Positions 33,985-46,939 of a DNA stretch of 64,000 nt are shown in pieces. This DNA comes from Siphonodentalium dalli (lineage: Eukaryota > Mollusca > Scaphopoda > Gadilida > Siphonodentaliidae). Under the pieces are notes generated by a model, which was given only the letters and a program-made list of their open reading frames with translations, was not told where the DNA came from and did not search any database. Every line of letters starts with the position of its first letter. Positions within the stretch are counted from its first letter, which is position 1. The DNA is taken from the NCBI GenBank assembly GCA_032622095.1, contig CP136061.1, positions 6,210,734 to 6,274,733 of the forward strand, read 5' to 3'. A program made the position numbers and the translations under genes.

Positions 33985-36150
33985 ATCTGTCTGTCTGTCT
34001 GTGTTCTATAGAAATTCACAGGACCATCTAGATGATGCCAAAGGGGCCTACTAGGAGTAGCTTTTTACGAGAAAGATAATGGTCGGGGTTAGAATTTTCT
34101 AAAGTGACGCCGTTGTTGTCAGGGGCAGAAAGGGGGAGGGGCAGAAAAAAAATTGTCCCCGATGGTCACCAAACTTATATATAATGATCCCCATGACATG
34201 AGGAATTTAATGGTGTGGTTTAAATATGGCAAAAGTCGCGCCGTTTGCGTCAGGGGTGTCCGGAAGGGGGAGGGGAAGATTTTTTTTGTCGCCGATTTCC
34301 ACCAAATTTATATATAATCATCCCCATGATATGAAAAAACCAACGGTGTGGTTTAAAATGGCGTCGTTCGAGTCAGGGATGCACGGAAGGGCAGAGGGGC
34401 ACCAAAATTGAAAAACTAATTTTAGCGCCGATCCCCACCAAATTGATATATATTCTTCTTCATGATATAAGGAATCTAATTGTGCGATTTAACAACGCCA
34501 AACCCATGATATGAAAAAACCAACGGTGTTGTTTAAAAGTGGCGTCGTTCGAGTCAGGGATTCACGGAAGGGGAGAGGGGCACCAAAATTGAAAAACTAA
34601 TTTTAGCGCCGAACACCACCAAATTGATATATATATATATTCTTCTTCATTATACAAGGAATCAAATTGTATGCTTTAACAACGCCAAATTGTTGTCTTT
34701 TGGTTGAGATATTGGGAGGGGTGGGCACTAAATTTGATAATAATTGGTTTAGTCGCCGATTGCCACGACACTTATACAAAATCATCCCCATGGTACGAGG
34801 AGTCTAATGGTGTTGCTTATATATGTCAAATGTGGCCTCATTCGAGTCAGGGTTGCATTGAAAGGGACAGGGGCACCAAAATTGATGCTCAGTTTTTCTG
34901 CGCCAATTTCCACCAAATTGCATGTTCTTATCCAAGATACGACGAATCTAATCGTGTGATTTAAAGACGCCATAGTGGTGCTGTTTGTTTGAGAGATAGG
35001 GCGTGGATTGGCATCAAATTTGATAAAAAAAATTGTTTAGTCACCGATTATCACCAAACTTATAAACAATCATCTCCATGATATCAGGAGTATAATCGTG
35101 TGGTTTAAGGATGTCATAAGTTGGACCATTCGAGTCAGTGGTGTATAGAGATAAGAGGGACACAACAAATTATATCTATATGTTTAGTGCCGATTTCCAC
35201 CAGATTGATACATATTCTTCACTGTGATACGAGGAATCTTATCGTGTCGTTTAGATACACCAAATTTGTGCCCTATGGGTGAGAGATGTGGGGACCTTAA
35301 ATTTGATACGAATTTGTATACTCGCCAATTTTTGCCAATTTCATATATATGCATCTCTAATCTCTAATGAGTCTTAGTGTGTGCAACTTGAGACTGAAAT
35401 AGGGACGGGAGGGTCACAAAGACTGATACAAAATATTTTTAGTACTAATTACCATCAAATTCAGACACGTTCTTCTCAAATGATACAAGAACTCAAATCG
35501 TGCTGTCTGTCTGTCTGTGTGCGTTCTATATATAAATTCACGCGGTACAATCGAGATGGCACCAGGGCGTTCTAAGAGGGGTAACTGTTTACAAGGAAGA
35601 TAACGGTGTGGGTTAAAATTTTCTAAAATGACGCTGTTGGTGTCAGGTGAAGAAAAGGGGGAGGTCGGCAAAATAAAAAATATATCGTGAAATAGTTTTG
35701 TCGCCGATTTCCACCAAACGAATACATAATCACTTTCGCAATATGGCGTTGTTCGAGTCAGCGTTGCATCAACAATTGATTTAATAAACTATTTGATATA
35801 TTATTCTTCTCTATGATACGAGGAATATCATCGTGTGATTTAAAGATGTCAAATTGGTATTGGGTGAGAGACGTGGGTCATAACTATTCTCAGAATGTGT
35901 TTAATTGCTGATTACACCAAACATATATATAATCATCGCCAGTATATCATGCATCTATGAGTCTAATGGGAGTGGTTTAAATATGTCAAAAGAGGCAAAC
36001 GCTGGTACAAATTTATTTGGCACCAATTTCCACCGAATTCATACACGTTTTTCTCTAATGATATACCATGAATTAAATCACATTTGGTGTTGTTTGCGTC
36101 GCAGATGGCGAGCGGATATGCACTTTCATTGATAAGATTGCTAGTCGGGT
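33985..36150. repeat. Complex tandem array, units about 250 bp
   Basis: Recurring ordered blocks: GCCGATTTCCACCAAATT, ATGATACGAGGAATCTAAT, GTGTGGTTTAAA, GTTCGAGTCAGGG, GGGGCACCAAAATTG. A larger duplication begins at the CTGTCTGTCTGTCTGTG motif at 33989 and again at 35503, each followed by TAGAAATTCAC/TATAAATTCAC and the same flank. Units are diverged and noncoding. Confidence 0.8.
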
Positions 36151-36740
36151 AAACGTAGACGCCGTTTCTAGCTCTCCATAAATGTGTCAATTATCGCTAA
36201 AAGTAGCCTCCTGTATACCTACATATTCACCTCAGTGATATATAAGTTACTCGCGATCATGGAATACATGGACTCTGTGATAATTCCTGTGCTGAAATGT
36301 GAGTTTTTGAGACTGAAAATGATTGCTCTTCATGCCCGATGACTCTGCCAAGTAGCTTGTTTACGTCGCCATTTTTCCTATGTATTGTTCGCTCTTCATT
36401 GTGAATCGCCATCGACGACACTGCAATCGGACAATCTTGGTTTGCAGAGGTGTGAACAACAACTACCAAGCCGACGAAATTAGTACCTAGCAGCACTGAC
36501 TGGTGAACAAACAGACTGACCTCCGTGCAGCCACCAAAGGTGTGATAAACATTTTGTACCGGTAGGAGTCACCACATCCAGCAAGTTGGACAGGAAAGGT
36601 GTGATAAACAATCTTAATCAGTGACTATCTGATACACAAGATAGCAGTTGAACTAATTGGACATGAAAGCGACACCTTAATAGAACGGACCAGATTAATT
36701 CAATCTCCATTCACGACACTCAGACCCGCTATTGAAAACC
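36151..36740. other. Intergenic DNA, nothing recognised
   Basis: Includes a repeated GGTGTGATAAAC motif (36540, 36598) but no gene or known element. Confidence 0.4.
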
Positions 36741-36747
36741 AGACAAG

Positions 36748-36810
36748 AAAACCATAGTCAGAAATGGTAACGCCACCAAGATCGTATTATTAGCCATAAA
36801 TATAAATAAT
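36748..36810 (-). repeat. LINE ORF2 fragment, third copy
   Basis: Nearly identical to 28322-28385; reverse complement of 32846-32895. Confidence 0.6.
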
Positions 36811-36939
36811 AATACAATTATTCTATAAACTAGCTTTCAAATTTTATGCGGGAAATTTGCGTACTTCCATATTTCAAGTTTTCCCGTTTCTCGTGGCATA
36901 CATTACTTTCATCAAACTGTCTTCTTTATTACACAAGCT

Positions 36940-37215
36940 GATAGGCCCGACTTCACCCGGGCTGTTTCCCATCTGCTTTCCGGTGAAAGGTGCGATTTGA
37001 CCTTCAATTGACTATTTCGAAAGTCAAGGTCAGGTCAGGGTCATGATTTGTCCAGTCCAAAACACCCCCACCCGTAGAAAACTACCCATAGGTATCAAAT
37101 TTCGTCGAAATCCGTCCGTTTTACCCAACTTGACCTTTAATTAACAATTTTGAAGGTCAAGGTAAGGTCAGAGTCATGATTTGACCCGTCCAAAACACCC
37201 CCCCCCCCCGAGGAG
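36940..37215. repeat. Dispersed repeat with CCCGACTTCACCCGGGC and AAGGTCAAGGTCA motifs
   Basis: Related to 56340-57000. It carries two TTGACCTTYAATTRAC-to-AAGGTCA units and an interrupted C-run. Such blocks are common in invertebrate retroposon 3' regions; the family is not identified. Confidence 0.5.
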
Positions 37216-37659
37216 GACATGTTGGTTGCTAATTGCTAGATATACGACGCGGTATTTTGAAGGTGTTTCAAACTAGGAGATAGAAGTATTCTGCCTTTCA
37301 AATGGTGATGAATTATAGTAGTTTATTCAAATTTTATGGCATAAATTGTTATTAAAACCGTATATACTATAAAAAATTAATGACTCGAAAATTAAGTGGG
37401 CCTTTAAACAAAGTCACAATTGCATTTAGGCTCATCTCATACTCGTCCATTCAGCGATATTCTACTGCGCAGTTTGTTATAGCCTCCAGTATTTATTGAG
37501 CGTTATACCCCCAACTGTTATAATTCGCCTTTAGCAGGCGTACTCTTGCCTCAGATTATTGAGATATTAGGTCACACATAATCACATTAAATCGCATCGT
37601 AACATAGCAATTGTGTGGGCTCCTTGGCGTGAATATGTAATGAGAAATAAGGTCATACG
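37216..37659. other. Intergenic DNA, nothing recognised
   Basis: No supported gene or repeat. Confidence 0.4.
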
Positions 37660-38430
37660 TAATGACATTAAACTCAAGAAAACCCTCGAAAACAAAACAA
37701 AATCACATTTAATGTTTTACGTTATTTCCTTCATAAAAAGAATCTTCGTGATAATGAACCCTCTCGTTACTTTAGAATATAGAATTAACCTTAAAATAAA
37801 AAAAATCTTTGGAACACAGAACCTTCGGAATAACGGACCTTCGGATTGGTGAACCTTCGGAATAGCGAACATTCAGAGAAATTTCGGAATAGTGGACCTT
37901 CGGGATAGTGAACCTTCGGAATAGAGCCATGCCCCCCAATATTCATATTATATGCCCAGAGTTCAAAGGTATGGACCCATAAAATTCTAAACTTGGCCCT
38001 TAAAATAATGAACTCCAAATTGGAGCACACACAGAACACCACTTAAGTCAACTGAACCTATGTCATGTCCCAATGCGGGAGGGTCCATATATACCACAAC
38101 ATTCATAGTATATGCCAAGAATTCAAAGGTATGGGCCCACGTAATGACATAAAATCTCAAGAAAACCAGCGAAAACAAAACAAAATCACATTTAATGTTC
38201 TAAGTTAAGTTATTTCCTCCTGTATCTGTATCGGTGCGCGCGCATGATCAGTTCGGATGTGAGCGCACACTCCATATAAAGAATCTTTGTGAAAATGAAC
38301 CCTCTCAAATTAGTCTCAATACTTTAAAATATAGAATTAACCTAAAAATAACAAAAACCTTCGGAATAGAGAACCTTCGGAATAGCGGACCTTCGGGATA
38401 GCAAACCTTCATAATAGAAGCATGTCCCCA
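37660..38430. repeat. Tandem duplication with CCTTCGGAATAG satellites
   Basis: 37660-37985 and 38140-38430 share AACAAAACAAAATCACATTT, AAAGAATCTTYGTGA and a short array of GAACCTTCGGAATAGCGGAC-like 17-21-bp units. Lies just upstream of the LINE. Confidence 0.8.
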
Positions 38431-38826
38431 CAATTACACCGGTGACGTAAACACATGTGCCAACAATTACACCGGTGACGTAAACACATGTGCCAATCTT
38501 AGTTGTACTCTCGTAATTATCGGTACGATGAAACGGTGACGGAATCTCACGAGGTTTGCCGAATGTACAATCACCCAGTGAATTATCGATCGCCCATGCG
38601 ATACAAAAAAACCAAAAGCAATAAACACCACACTACGGTGGCGTAATAAACTATTGCATTCGGACCACATTGTAACCTAAATTATCTGGTCTCTCCAAAT
38701 AGGAACGTGTGAAAACTTTGGTCCTCGACACATGCGCCTGTTATTAGTCGACTACATTTATCGGCGCTCATTCACCACAACCACTGTTATACGTTTGCAA
38801 TCTACCACAAACAAGTATATTATATC
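38431..38826. other. Possible LINE 5' UTR and older repeats
   Basis: 38436-38498 is a duplicated ACACCGGTGACGTAAACACA block; 38575-38655 is the GGTGGCGTAATAAA repeat. The 5' boundary of the LINE lies somewhere after this but no target duplication was found to fix it. Confidence 0.45.
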
Positions 38827-40851
38827 ATGGATCAACCAGAGACTTCCACCGTCAATGGCAAGACCTACGCTGTTCTCAGAAGTAGCCAGAGGGTGAACTC
38901 TACAGGACAGACACCCAGCTCGCCTGCACCTTTGTCGTCAATGCCGAGTTCAAGACAAACATCACATGATCCATTCGTGGAATGTGACAATGAAGGACTA
39001 ATCCACCCCCCCCCCCCAAAGGAATCCTTCATCAGCAATCTCATTCTCAAGATTTCGGATCCAGTTAATCTGGAATCTATCCGACAGCAAGTCTTCGCGA
39101 AAGCCCGTGATACATATGCTGACCTTTGGACATACAACCCGAAACCTCGCCTCCCAGCTAAAAGCGGAGGAGTTCCACTGGAGACAAAACTAGCTAAGGA
39201 CATTTATAGCCTTACCCAGTTCATACACGGAGGACCATTCGATGACATCCGAGAGTGTATTTCGAGGACGTCTTCACCAAATGATTCCACACCTCCCGAA
39301 TGTGCTCGGTCGTCTGCGTCAGCCTGTTCGTGTAATTCTATTTGTATTCAAGAGAAACTTGCCTCCGCCTTAACTGAAATCACGTTGATGAAAGCAAACA
39401 CGCAATCAGAGTTATCCACTATATACGAGAAGCTGTCGGTATTTGACACCGGAGTCACGACTATAAAAAGCACGCAACTGGAAATTTCGGAGACAGTCTG
39501 TACTCTGAAAAAGACAGTCGACGCCCTATCAAAGAAGTCTTCGTCAAATTCATCCACAATCGACGATTTAGCGTCCAAGCATTCATCCATGGATCTAGCT
39601 TTCGAAAGAATTGAAAGTGACAAATGCATGGGCATAGCTAACCTTAAAGCCCAATTGAAGCAGATAAAGGATGAGATATCCTACTTTAGTGAGAATCGGG
39701 ACACTCTTGCAAAATCCATCGACAATAAAATGAAGTCTCTTTCAAAAATGTGTGTAAAATCAGATTCCATCAACCAACGATTGAACGCTAATTCACAGAA
39801 ATGTGCCTCGCTATCAAATCAAACAAAGAACCACATTGACAACGTAGAAAAACATATGTGTTCCGTATTCGAACTGTTTGCTGCTAACACGATGGGAAAA
39901 TTTCAGGATCTCTGCAATTATGTCAACTCGAACGTCAACGTGCCGTCGGGGGCACATATCAGCAACTCATGGTTATATGTTGATCCCGCAGGAAAGTCGA
40001 AAAATGCAAGCCAGCCGTCTAATAGCGATGACAAACATGCGTCGCTGGACGCATTCTTCCAACGCTTAGTCGCTGATACAGGCTCCAGTCCACGTGGTCC
40101 AACAGGCCAATCATCGCCTGGTACCAAACCATGTCAACCCAAAGGAGACAACGGCTCATTGGTTACTGTTGATGAGTACATTCACCAATTCAATGGGCAT
40201 TCCTTACTAACTTCAACACCAAAGCGGACTTCTCATGTTTCTGCCACCAACGAAAACTGTGTTTCGCTATCGAGTGAACAGAATGAGAAGACGTCCGATA
40301 TCCAAACCGGAAACAACGACAACAAGGAAATAGTGAACGCTCACCTACAATCACCGGCTAAGCCCGTCATCGAGATCAGCAGTACCTCGTTAAAGAAATT
40401 CGCTCCTCACGAAGATAGCATTCCGTCTACATCAGTTATAAGTGGACAAACCTCTCACAGGCAGCGACGAAATGAACCCATTACAAATAACGCCACTGCA
40501 GATGAATCATATGGTATCGAAGACCTCCCCGAACATGAACTAGAAGCTAACGATGACAATGATGGTTTCATGGGCGTCGTAAGACAGAACTACAAGCGGA
40601 CAAAGAAATTTTATCTGGGGAAAATTTCACCAAGGTCTACCGAGGAAAGCGTTCGAGCTTATCTACAAAAAAGGGACGTGACTCCGACTTTTGTCAGACT
40701 ATTTCGAAGTTCTATCAGGGGAACTCAATCCGCAAGCGTGATAGTCCACTCCACAGATGCTGACATACTCATGTCAAACGGATTCCTTCCGACGGGGGTC
40801 ACATGGCGAACGTGGAGACGGACTCCACCACAAGCTCTTAACAGATCATAG
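38827..40851 (+). CDS. LINE ORF1 protein (RNA-binding, coiled coil)
   Basis: 674 residues. The N-terminal 190 residues are proline/serine-rich, then about residues 175-345 form a charged heptad-type coiled coil (ALTEITLMKANTQSELSTIY onward), then a low-complexity serine-rich linker, and a C-terminal small domain at about 590-665 (RTKKFYLGKISPRSTEESVR through TGVTWRTWRR) resembling the RRM-like domain of LINE ORF1 proteins. It likely binds LINE RNA and multimerises. It ends with TAG two bases before the ORF2 ATG, which suits termination-reinitiation. The frame is open throughout. Confidence 0.8.
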   Translation: MDQPETSTVNGKTYAVLRSSQRVNSTGQTPSSPAPLSSMPSSRQTSHDPFVECDNEGLIHPPPPKESFISNLILKISDPVNLESIRQQVFAKARDTYADLWTYNPKPRLPAKSGGVPLETKLAKDIYSLTQFIHGGPFDDIRECISRTSSPNDSTPPECARSSASACSCNSICIQEKLASALTEITLMKANTQSELSTIYEKLSVFDTGVTTIKSTQLEISETVCTLKKTVDALSKKSSSNSSTIDDLASKHSSMDLAFERIESDKCMGIANLKAQLKQIKDEISYFSENRDTLAKSIDNKMKSLSKMCVKSDSINQRLNANSQKCASLSNQTKNHIDNVEKHMCSVFELFAANTMGKFQDLCNYVNSNVNVPSGAHISNSWLYVDPAGKSKNASQPSNSDDKHASLDAFFQRLVADTGSSPRGPTGQSSPGTKPCQPKGDNGSLVTVDEYIHQFNGHSLLTSTPKRTSHVSATNENCVSLSSEQNEKTSDIQTGNNDNKEIVNAHLQSPAKPVIEISSTSLKKFAPHEDSIPSTSVISGQTSHRQRRNEPITNNATADESYGIEDLPEHELEANDDNDGFMGVVRQNYKRTKKFYLGKISPRSTEESVRAYLQKRDVTPTFVRLFRSSIRGTQSASVIVHSTDADILMSNGFLPTGVTWRTWRRTPPQALNRS

Positions 40852-40853
40852 TC

Positions 40854-43800
40854 ATGGACCAGTTGCTTAATATTCTTACATGGAACGCCAGTGGCGTCAT
40901 CTCCAACAGCGACTATCTATGTGAAATACTAAATTCTGGACAATACGGAGTAATTGGTCTTTCTGAACATTGGCTCAGTGAAAACAATCTCCATTTCCTG
41001 AACACAATCTGCGGTGATTATGTTCCGTTTTCTAAACCCGGGAGAGAGATTCACACTCAAACGGGTGGTTGCTTCACTCGGGGTGGCGTATAGCACTGCT
41101 TGTACAAAGTAACTTGACCAAACGCTGTATCTCAATTAACATCGAGAATCAACGTTTCATTGGCATCCAGATGACATTTAACGCTGGATTCAGCCTAACC
41201 ATAATACAGGTGTATCTACCTAGTACAAGTCATAGTGACGCTTATTTCGAGGATTCACTGGCGTCGCTTGAGAATGTCGCAAACTTCTACGCAGATAACG
41301 GACACGTCATTCTCATTGGTGATTTTAATGTGCATTATGGTGACTCCCGATCCGACAATCCAGCATCTGGCCATTCCGCCCGCAGGAAGCTGTTCTCAGA
41401 TTTCCTCGAAAGACTAAAATCTATTCCCACGACGTTATCAGAGAAATGTGAAGGTGGACGATTCTCGTTCTTTCCTTGTAATTCGGTCGGCTCACCAACT
41501 TTAATTGACCACATTGTGATTCCAACTTCATTCAAGGACCTCCTCATTAGATGCCAGATATTAAGTGATTCTTATAGGAATACGTCTTGTCATGTCCCGA
41601 TAACATGTTCGCTTACAATTCCAAAACGTTCCCACAAAGAAGCGACTGAATTAGAAGAACACAGAAAGATACTTTTCAACTGGAAGCGTATCGACGTTAG
41701 CAAATATCACTCATTTATAAACTCACATTGTCACGTTGTTAACAGCTCAATGTCGTGCGTAGAAGACCTGTCTCGCCTATATCATGATATTGTAAGACTT
41801 ATGTTAGACGCAGCTGAAGTCGCAGCTGGTCGCAAGAAATTCGTTAAACATGCCAAACCATTTTGGAATGATGAGCTGAGTCTCCTTCGTAAACATTCGA
41901 AGGATTGTCGACAACAATGGATTCGAGCTGGGAAGTCACACTCTACATCATCAGCGACGTACATGAGGTACAAAAATGCGAAACGAAGCTTTCGCCGAGA
42001 GCTACGCCGCGAAACTTCTGTACACAAGAAACAGCAATCTGACAATCTTGAACATTTCGCAGTCTGTGACCAAACAGCTTTCTGGAAACTTCTTAATTCT
42101 GAAAACAGCAAAAAACCGTTCGCATCGGAAATGGAATTCGACGATAAAATAGTACGTGACCCATTTGATGTGCTCTCGGGATGGAGGGACTACTTCTCTC
42201 ATCTATACTCCAAATCTCCACACCAGGATCCGACTTTCGAAAATTATATAGAATGCCAGTTGAGTAATATTCTTAAGCCTGACCACCAAGATTACTTCTC
42301 GCCGTTCTTGAGCCAATCGATTTCCGCATCGGAAATCAGCACGGTTATTCGTCACCTCAACAGAAACAAAGCTGGGGGAATAGACAACATAGTGAATGAA
42401 CACTTGCTTCACTCTCCCGATTCCCTCCGTGATCTGTTGTGTACCTTCTACAATGGTATTCTGTGCATAGAAAGCATACCGCGAGACATGAAGACCGGAC
42501 TGATTTTACCTTTCTTCAAGGGCGACCCGAAACCTCGGCATGTGCCCGACAGTTCCCGTGCGATCACATTATTGCCGGTATTGTACAAACTGTTCGAGAC
42601 TATTCTTATTAACCGCGTTATTTCTAGTTCAGTGACGTCGGGATTCCCTAACGAACTTCAAAACGGCTTCCAAAAGAACATGAGTTGTTTGATGACGTCG
42701 TTCATAATGCAAGAATCAGTATCATATGCATCGGACATGGGGTCTCGAGCTTTTGTTTGCTACCTCGATTCTCAAAAGGCGTTTGACCGAGTCTGGCACT
42801 CGGGACTCATGATCAAACTCCATGAATTAGGCATACGAGGGAAACTGCTGCGCATTTTCCGCGACATGCATGCAGACTGTGGCAGCCGTGTTGTATGCAA
42901 CGGACATATTTCCAACCCTATTCAAATCGCACAAGGAACCCGGCAGGGTGCCGTGAGCTCCCCTTTTTTCTACCTGACGTACGTGAATGGACTGCTTCAA
43001 CAACTCGCCAACACACCAGAAGGACTCTCTATTCACAATACAACATGTGCCGCCCCAACAACAGCAGACGACATCGCTCTTATCTCACTCACTAAAGTTG
43101 GACTTGACAAAATGCTTACCATGTGTGATGAATATAGTGTGAAGTGGAGTTTTAATTTTTCCAAATCAAAGAGCAAAGTCGTTGTATTCAACGAAACCGA
43201 AAGACAGCACGACTTGTCAAGAACCTGGAAACTAGGAAGTCACACAATCGAGGAGGTTAGCGAATGTACACACCTTGGCATTACTCAGGGAAAATTCGAT
43301 ATATCCACGATACGCTCAAATCAGACTTCGCACAAACTAAGGAGCACATACTTCGGACTAGCTGGCAAACGGATTCTTCAGTCATGTTCTCCGTCGATGC
43401 TATCTAAGCTTTTGAAAAGCATTGTTATTCCTCGAGCCATGTACGGCTCTGAATTGTTTCCTATGGACAAAACATCTGCACTACTCACTATGGAGAGATC
43501 TTATCGGACATGTATCAAGCATAGTCAATCATTGCCGACTAGATCCCCAACTCATCTCGCTTTGGGACTCCTCGGATTGATGCCGATTGAAAGAGAAATT
43601 CACATCAGAAAACTCCACTTCCTTGGGAAACTAATCCACTTGCCGATCGGACATCAAATTCCACTCAGGATATTTCTATTTAAAACATACCAGTATCTTC
43701 TATTCGGTAGGATATCTTCCGGTTTTGTCGCGGACATCTTTCCAATCTTGGAAAAATACGACCTAAGACATCTCCTTGTTGATTTCCTTGACAACGGAAC

Positions 43801-44341
43801 ATTCCCTTCGGATAGTATCTGGAAAAGACACATTCGCGAGGCCGTTGAAGAAAATTATTGTGCAGAGTGGTTCAAATTTACCAGTAACTCTATAAGCCTG
43901 TCTATGTTGGTGCAGTGTCACCCATCTCCACTGAACACCTGGAACATTTGGGAATTGATGAGAAGAAACCGATCGCACACAGTGGCACTAAAACACCTGG
44001 CTATCCTCCTCAACAAAACTACGTTTGACAATAATGTTCTGTGTTGTACGTGTGGCTCGAGGTACAGCAATGAGTTAATGCACGTGCTTTGGACATGTAA
44101 CTCAGATGTGATTATCCAGATGCGGTATAATTACTGGAGCTTAATAATTAACAAATACGGTATTCCAATGTACATATTCCTGGACAATCTGTCACTTCAA
44201 CAGTTGATGGCGGTTATCCTCGGTGGTTCCGCTGCGTATACTTCAGAGGAGTTGCCACCAGGAATTGACAATGTGATAATTGATACTGCATATTTTCTGC
44301 TATTCTCCAGCAGAATCGTAAAGCCAGTGAATAACACTTGA
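40854..44341 (+). pseudogene. LINE ORF2: APE endonuclease and reverse transcriptase, one frameshift
   Basis: It starts MDQLLNILTWNASGV and shows endonuclease motifs WNASG, SEHWL, then after a frame change between about 41080 and 41095 (GGV meeting ALLVQSNL) continues with IGDFNVHYGD and LIDHIVIP. From 41069 the open frame is 1,090 residues. RT landmarks there: NKAGGIDNI, YLDSQKAFDRVW (565-576), GTRQGAVSSPFF, and the catalytic ADD preceded by Thr (TADD, 665-668) where Tyr or Phe is usual. A C-terminal zinc knuckle CCTCGSRYSNELMHVLWTC starts at 992. APE endonuclease plus this knuckle places it among CR1/Jockey-type LINEs. Only the frameshift disrupts it. Confidence 0.85.
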
Positions 44342-44488
44342 TTAACTAATCGCATGAGCATCGACTCAATGCATAATATATGTATAACTCATGTAAATAT
44401 CAATTGCACCTTATATCTTAACCACAATGTCATGAAATACACTCTCTCCCAGGAGGAGGTAATAAAGATATAATAATAATAATGGTGA
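44342..44488 (+). mobile_element. 3' UTR and (TAA)n tail of the LINE
   Basis: Short UTR with AATAAA at 44460-44465 followed by ATATAATAATAATAAT. The element probably ends at about 44482; no duplication of flanking bases was identified. Confidence 0.65.
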
Positions 44489-45419
44489 CCCACTTAAGTC
44501 ACTTGAACAATTATAACTTCTTAACTGTCATATTTATATGGGAATAGCAATCAGGGCATTCACAAAATGAGCTAGCAAAAAGAGATTCATAGAAGAAGCA
44601 TTAAACGTATATTTATCATTCTATTGAAGAGATACATATATTTGTGCAAACTGAGAGACCCCGAACCGTCAGAGGATTGCATATATTTTATAATAAAATT
44701 AAGTCTGTTCCATTCAACACAGTTTCCACAAAAAAGTTACAATTTGTCAAGAGATATGGAAAGCCTGTTCAAAAATAGTGGTCACAGTGCGCAGTCAAAT
44801 ATAGTTTCTTCTGATATACAAGAAAATGCAGTTAGTAGCATGACTTTTCAGGATCCTCCCAATACTGCACATCTGACAAGGGTTTTATCACAGATTCCTC
44901 GACTGACATAAACAACTCAAAATCTCGATCTGTGCCTGGCACATGTAGCTAATATTTATGCGCATCAATATTTCGTTTAAACAAAGAATATTTAGCCATA
45001 TATAGCACCATGAACAGAGGAGCACCTGGACATTTTTTGAAACATCTGTGTCTTCATGTATATAGCCAGGTGTCCTCGAGAACTTAGTCCAACCCACTAA
45101 ATTGATTGATACATCTTAATATTTAAAACCCAATTATCATCTTTTATCGAACTAATGTGTTTGTGAGGTTCATGTATCATATTATAACGTATAATGTATA
45201 CGCAGTTGTATAAAAATACATACTTCATTATTGTTGGAACAGATTAATCGCGACAAACAGAATGACAATTGACAAGGTGAGCCACTACTTATATCCCATG
45301 ACGGAAATCATCATGTTTTATGATGCTATTTGAATATACCATTTATGAGAAAACGTGTAACACTTTTAAGCAAAAGCATTCTCTATCCCCAACAAATATC
45401 CACAGCATACAGAGGGTTT
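44489..45419. other. Intergenic DNA, nothing recognised
   Basis: The 95-codon frame at 44624 has no recognisable domain. Confidence 0.4.
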
Positions 45420-45575
45420 CTCATCGCATTAACCTGAGCAACGCCGGGTAACCCTGCTAGTGTAATATATTTGTATAAGGGTCCTGCCCTCATAAGCCCA
45501 GCTTTTGTGGGGTGCTGTTGTATATAACATGTTATTATTCGATAATATCAAATAAAAACTTATTGAATTGAATTG
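45420..45575 (+). mobile_element. LINE 3' tail fragment
   Basis: Ends AAATAAAAACTTATTGAATT followed by GAATTG repeats, a tail form typical of CR1/L2-like LINE ends. The coding part is absent. Confidence 0.5.
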
Positions 45576-45899
45576 TGTATTTGGTGATGCTAAAATGCTG
45601 TACGGGGTAGCAACACTAATTTCACCCACTGGGGGACACCATTCTGCAAATATCATACACACTAAATTCAGGCTTGGGAACAGCAGTTTGTTTTAATTTG
45701 CTGGCAGTGTTGTTAACACAAGACTGCCAGATGACATATATTATTCTAATCTAAATTAATGACCTGTGTCTCTGCAGATACATTGTATAGGTATTAAAGT
45801 TGGATGATGATATGGGTTGGAAGGGATGTTGGTTGGGGCAGGAATTTTATAACATGTTTTAAAAATGTGTAAAATTAAAAAAAATGTGTAAATGGTTTT

Positions 45900-46322
45900 A
45901 TTTATTTTTTAAAAAGGTCGCTCTGATAATTCCCAAAATCCGGAAATTGTTTTTGTATTTTTTTTTTTTGAGTTATGTCATTGGCTCCGCCCACATTCGA
46001 CCCATTTAAACAAATCTGAACCACAGTCCCCCAAGAACCCTTTGTACCAAATATGAACCCATTCGGCCTAATGAAATTTGAGAAGTCGTTGTAAGAATTA
46101 CTATGGTGGGAAAGAGTTATGGTCCAAGCTTCACAACTATTCGACCGGGTGACCTCATTTGAAAAAATCTGAATGTGATTCACCTATGGAACATCCACAC
46201 CAAATATGAACACGTTCGGTCTTCCGGTTCTGGAGGAGAAGATGATTCTTGACAGACAGATGGACGGACGAGGAGTGATGACTATAGCTCCACCGGAGAC
46301 TTCGTCTCAGGTGAGCTAAAAA
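45900..46322 (+). repeat. Retroposon-like repeat ending GAGCTAAAAA
   Basis: Contains two diverged AYATTCGACC / TTTGAAAAAATCTGAA / CACCAAATATGAAC units, a GACAGACAGATGGACGGACG motif and the terminal GGTGAGCTAAAAA. The last motif also ends the array at 50832-52652, so the two may belong to one superfamily of retroposons. Confidence 0.5.
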
Positions 46323-46617
46323 CATGACCATATTTGTTCAATGCGACAGAGCTTGAGAACCAAAACACTTTTTGTTTTGCATAAGTTGATTATTTTTATT
46401 GATTTCATTGCATCACATCATAAGCAGTTCTTCACTTAGAGGAATGGCGGAGTGATTTCTCTCTTGAGAATTATAAGGGAGAAGTGAAGAAAAGATATAG
46501 ATGGTGGTATATATAAATACTATAACTCATGGATATATTGTTATGAAAATATAATCGCTGTTGAGAGAAGGTCACTCAGTCCATCAATGGATAAAACAGC
46601 ACAGGTCAACTGGTTAA

Positions 46618-46865
46618 CCCTTCCATGACTGGAACTACGTGAAATTTTCGAAAACCATATGCCAATGCATTATCTTATAAATGCTAGTCTCTCGCTTATA
46701 TAAGAGAATACATTGACCTAAAAAAAAATTATCTTGACTTTGTAAGACAGTGCATTCTCTTACCGGTATATATGCGAGGTTCCCTATGGGAGACTCGTAT
46801 ATATAAAGGATGCACTGGCACATGATCTTTAATGCTGCTCTAGTGCAGCTCCTGTCATGAAAGGG
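46618..46865. mobile_element. TTAA-flanked hairpin MITE
   Basis: Ends CCCTTCCATGACTGGA and CCTGTCATGAAAGGG are inverted repeats flanked by TTAA (46614-46617, 46866-46869). The core has the CCAATGCATTMTCTTATA hairpin motif. Its right end is the unit of the 40-bp satellite at 21841-22930. Confidence 0.75.
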
Positions 46866-46939
46866 TTAATGATCTTGCATGATATTATTGTACTGCGATG
46901 GTCGAGTTGCACCTTGTGGTATGACAAACAAGTACTAAA

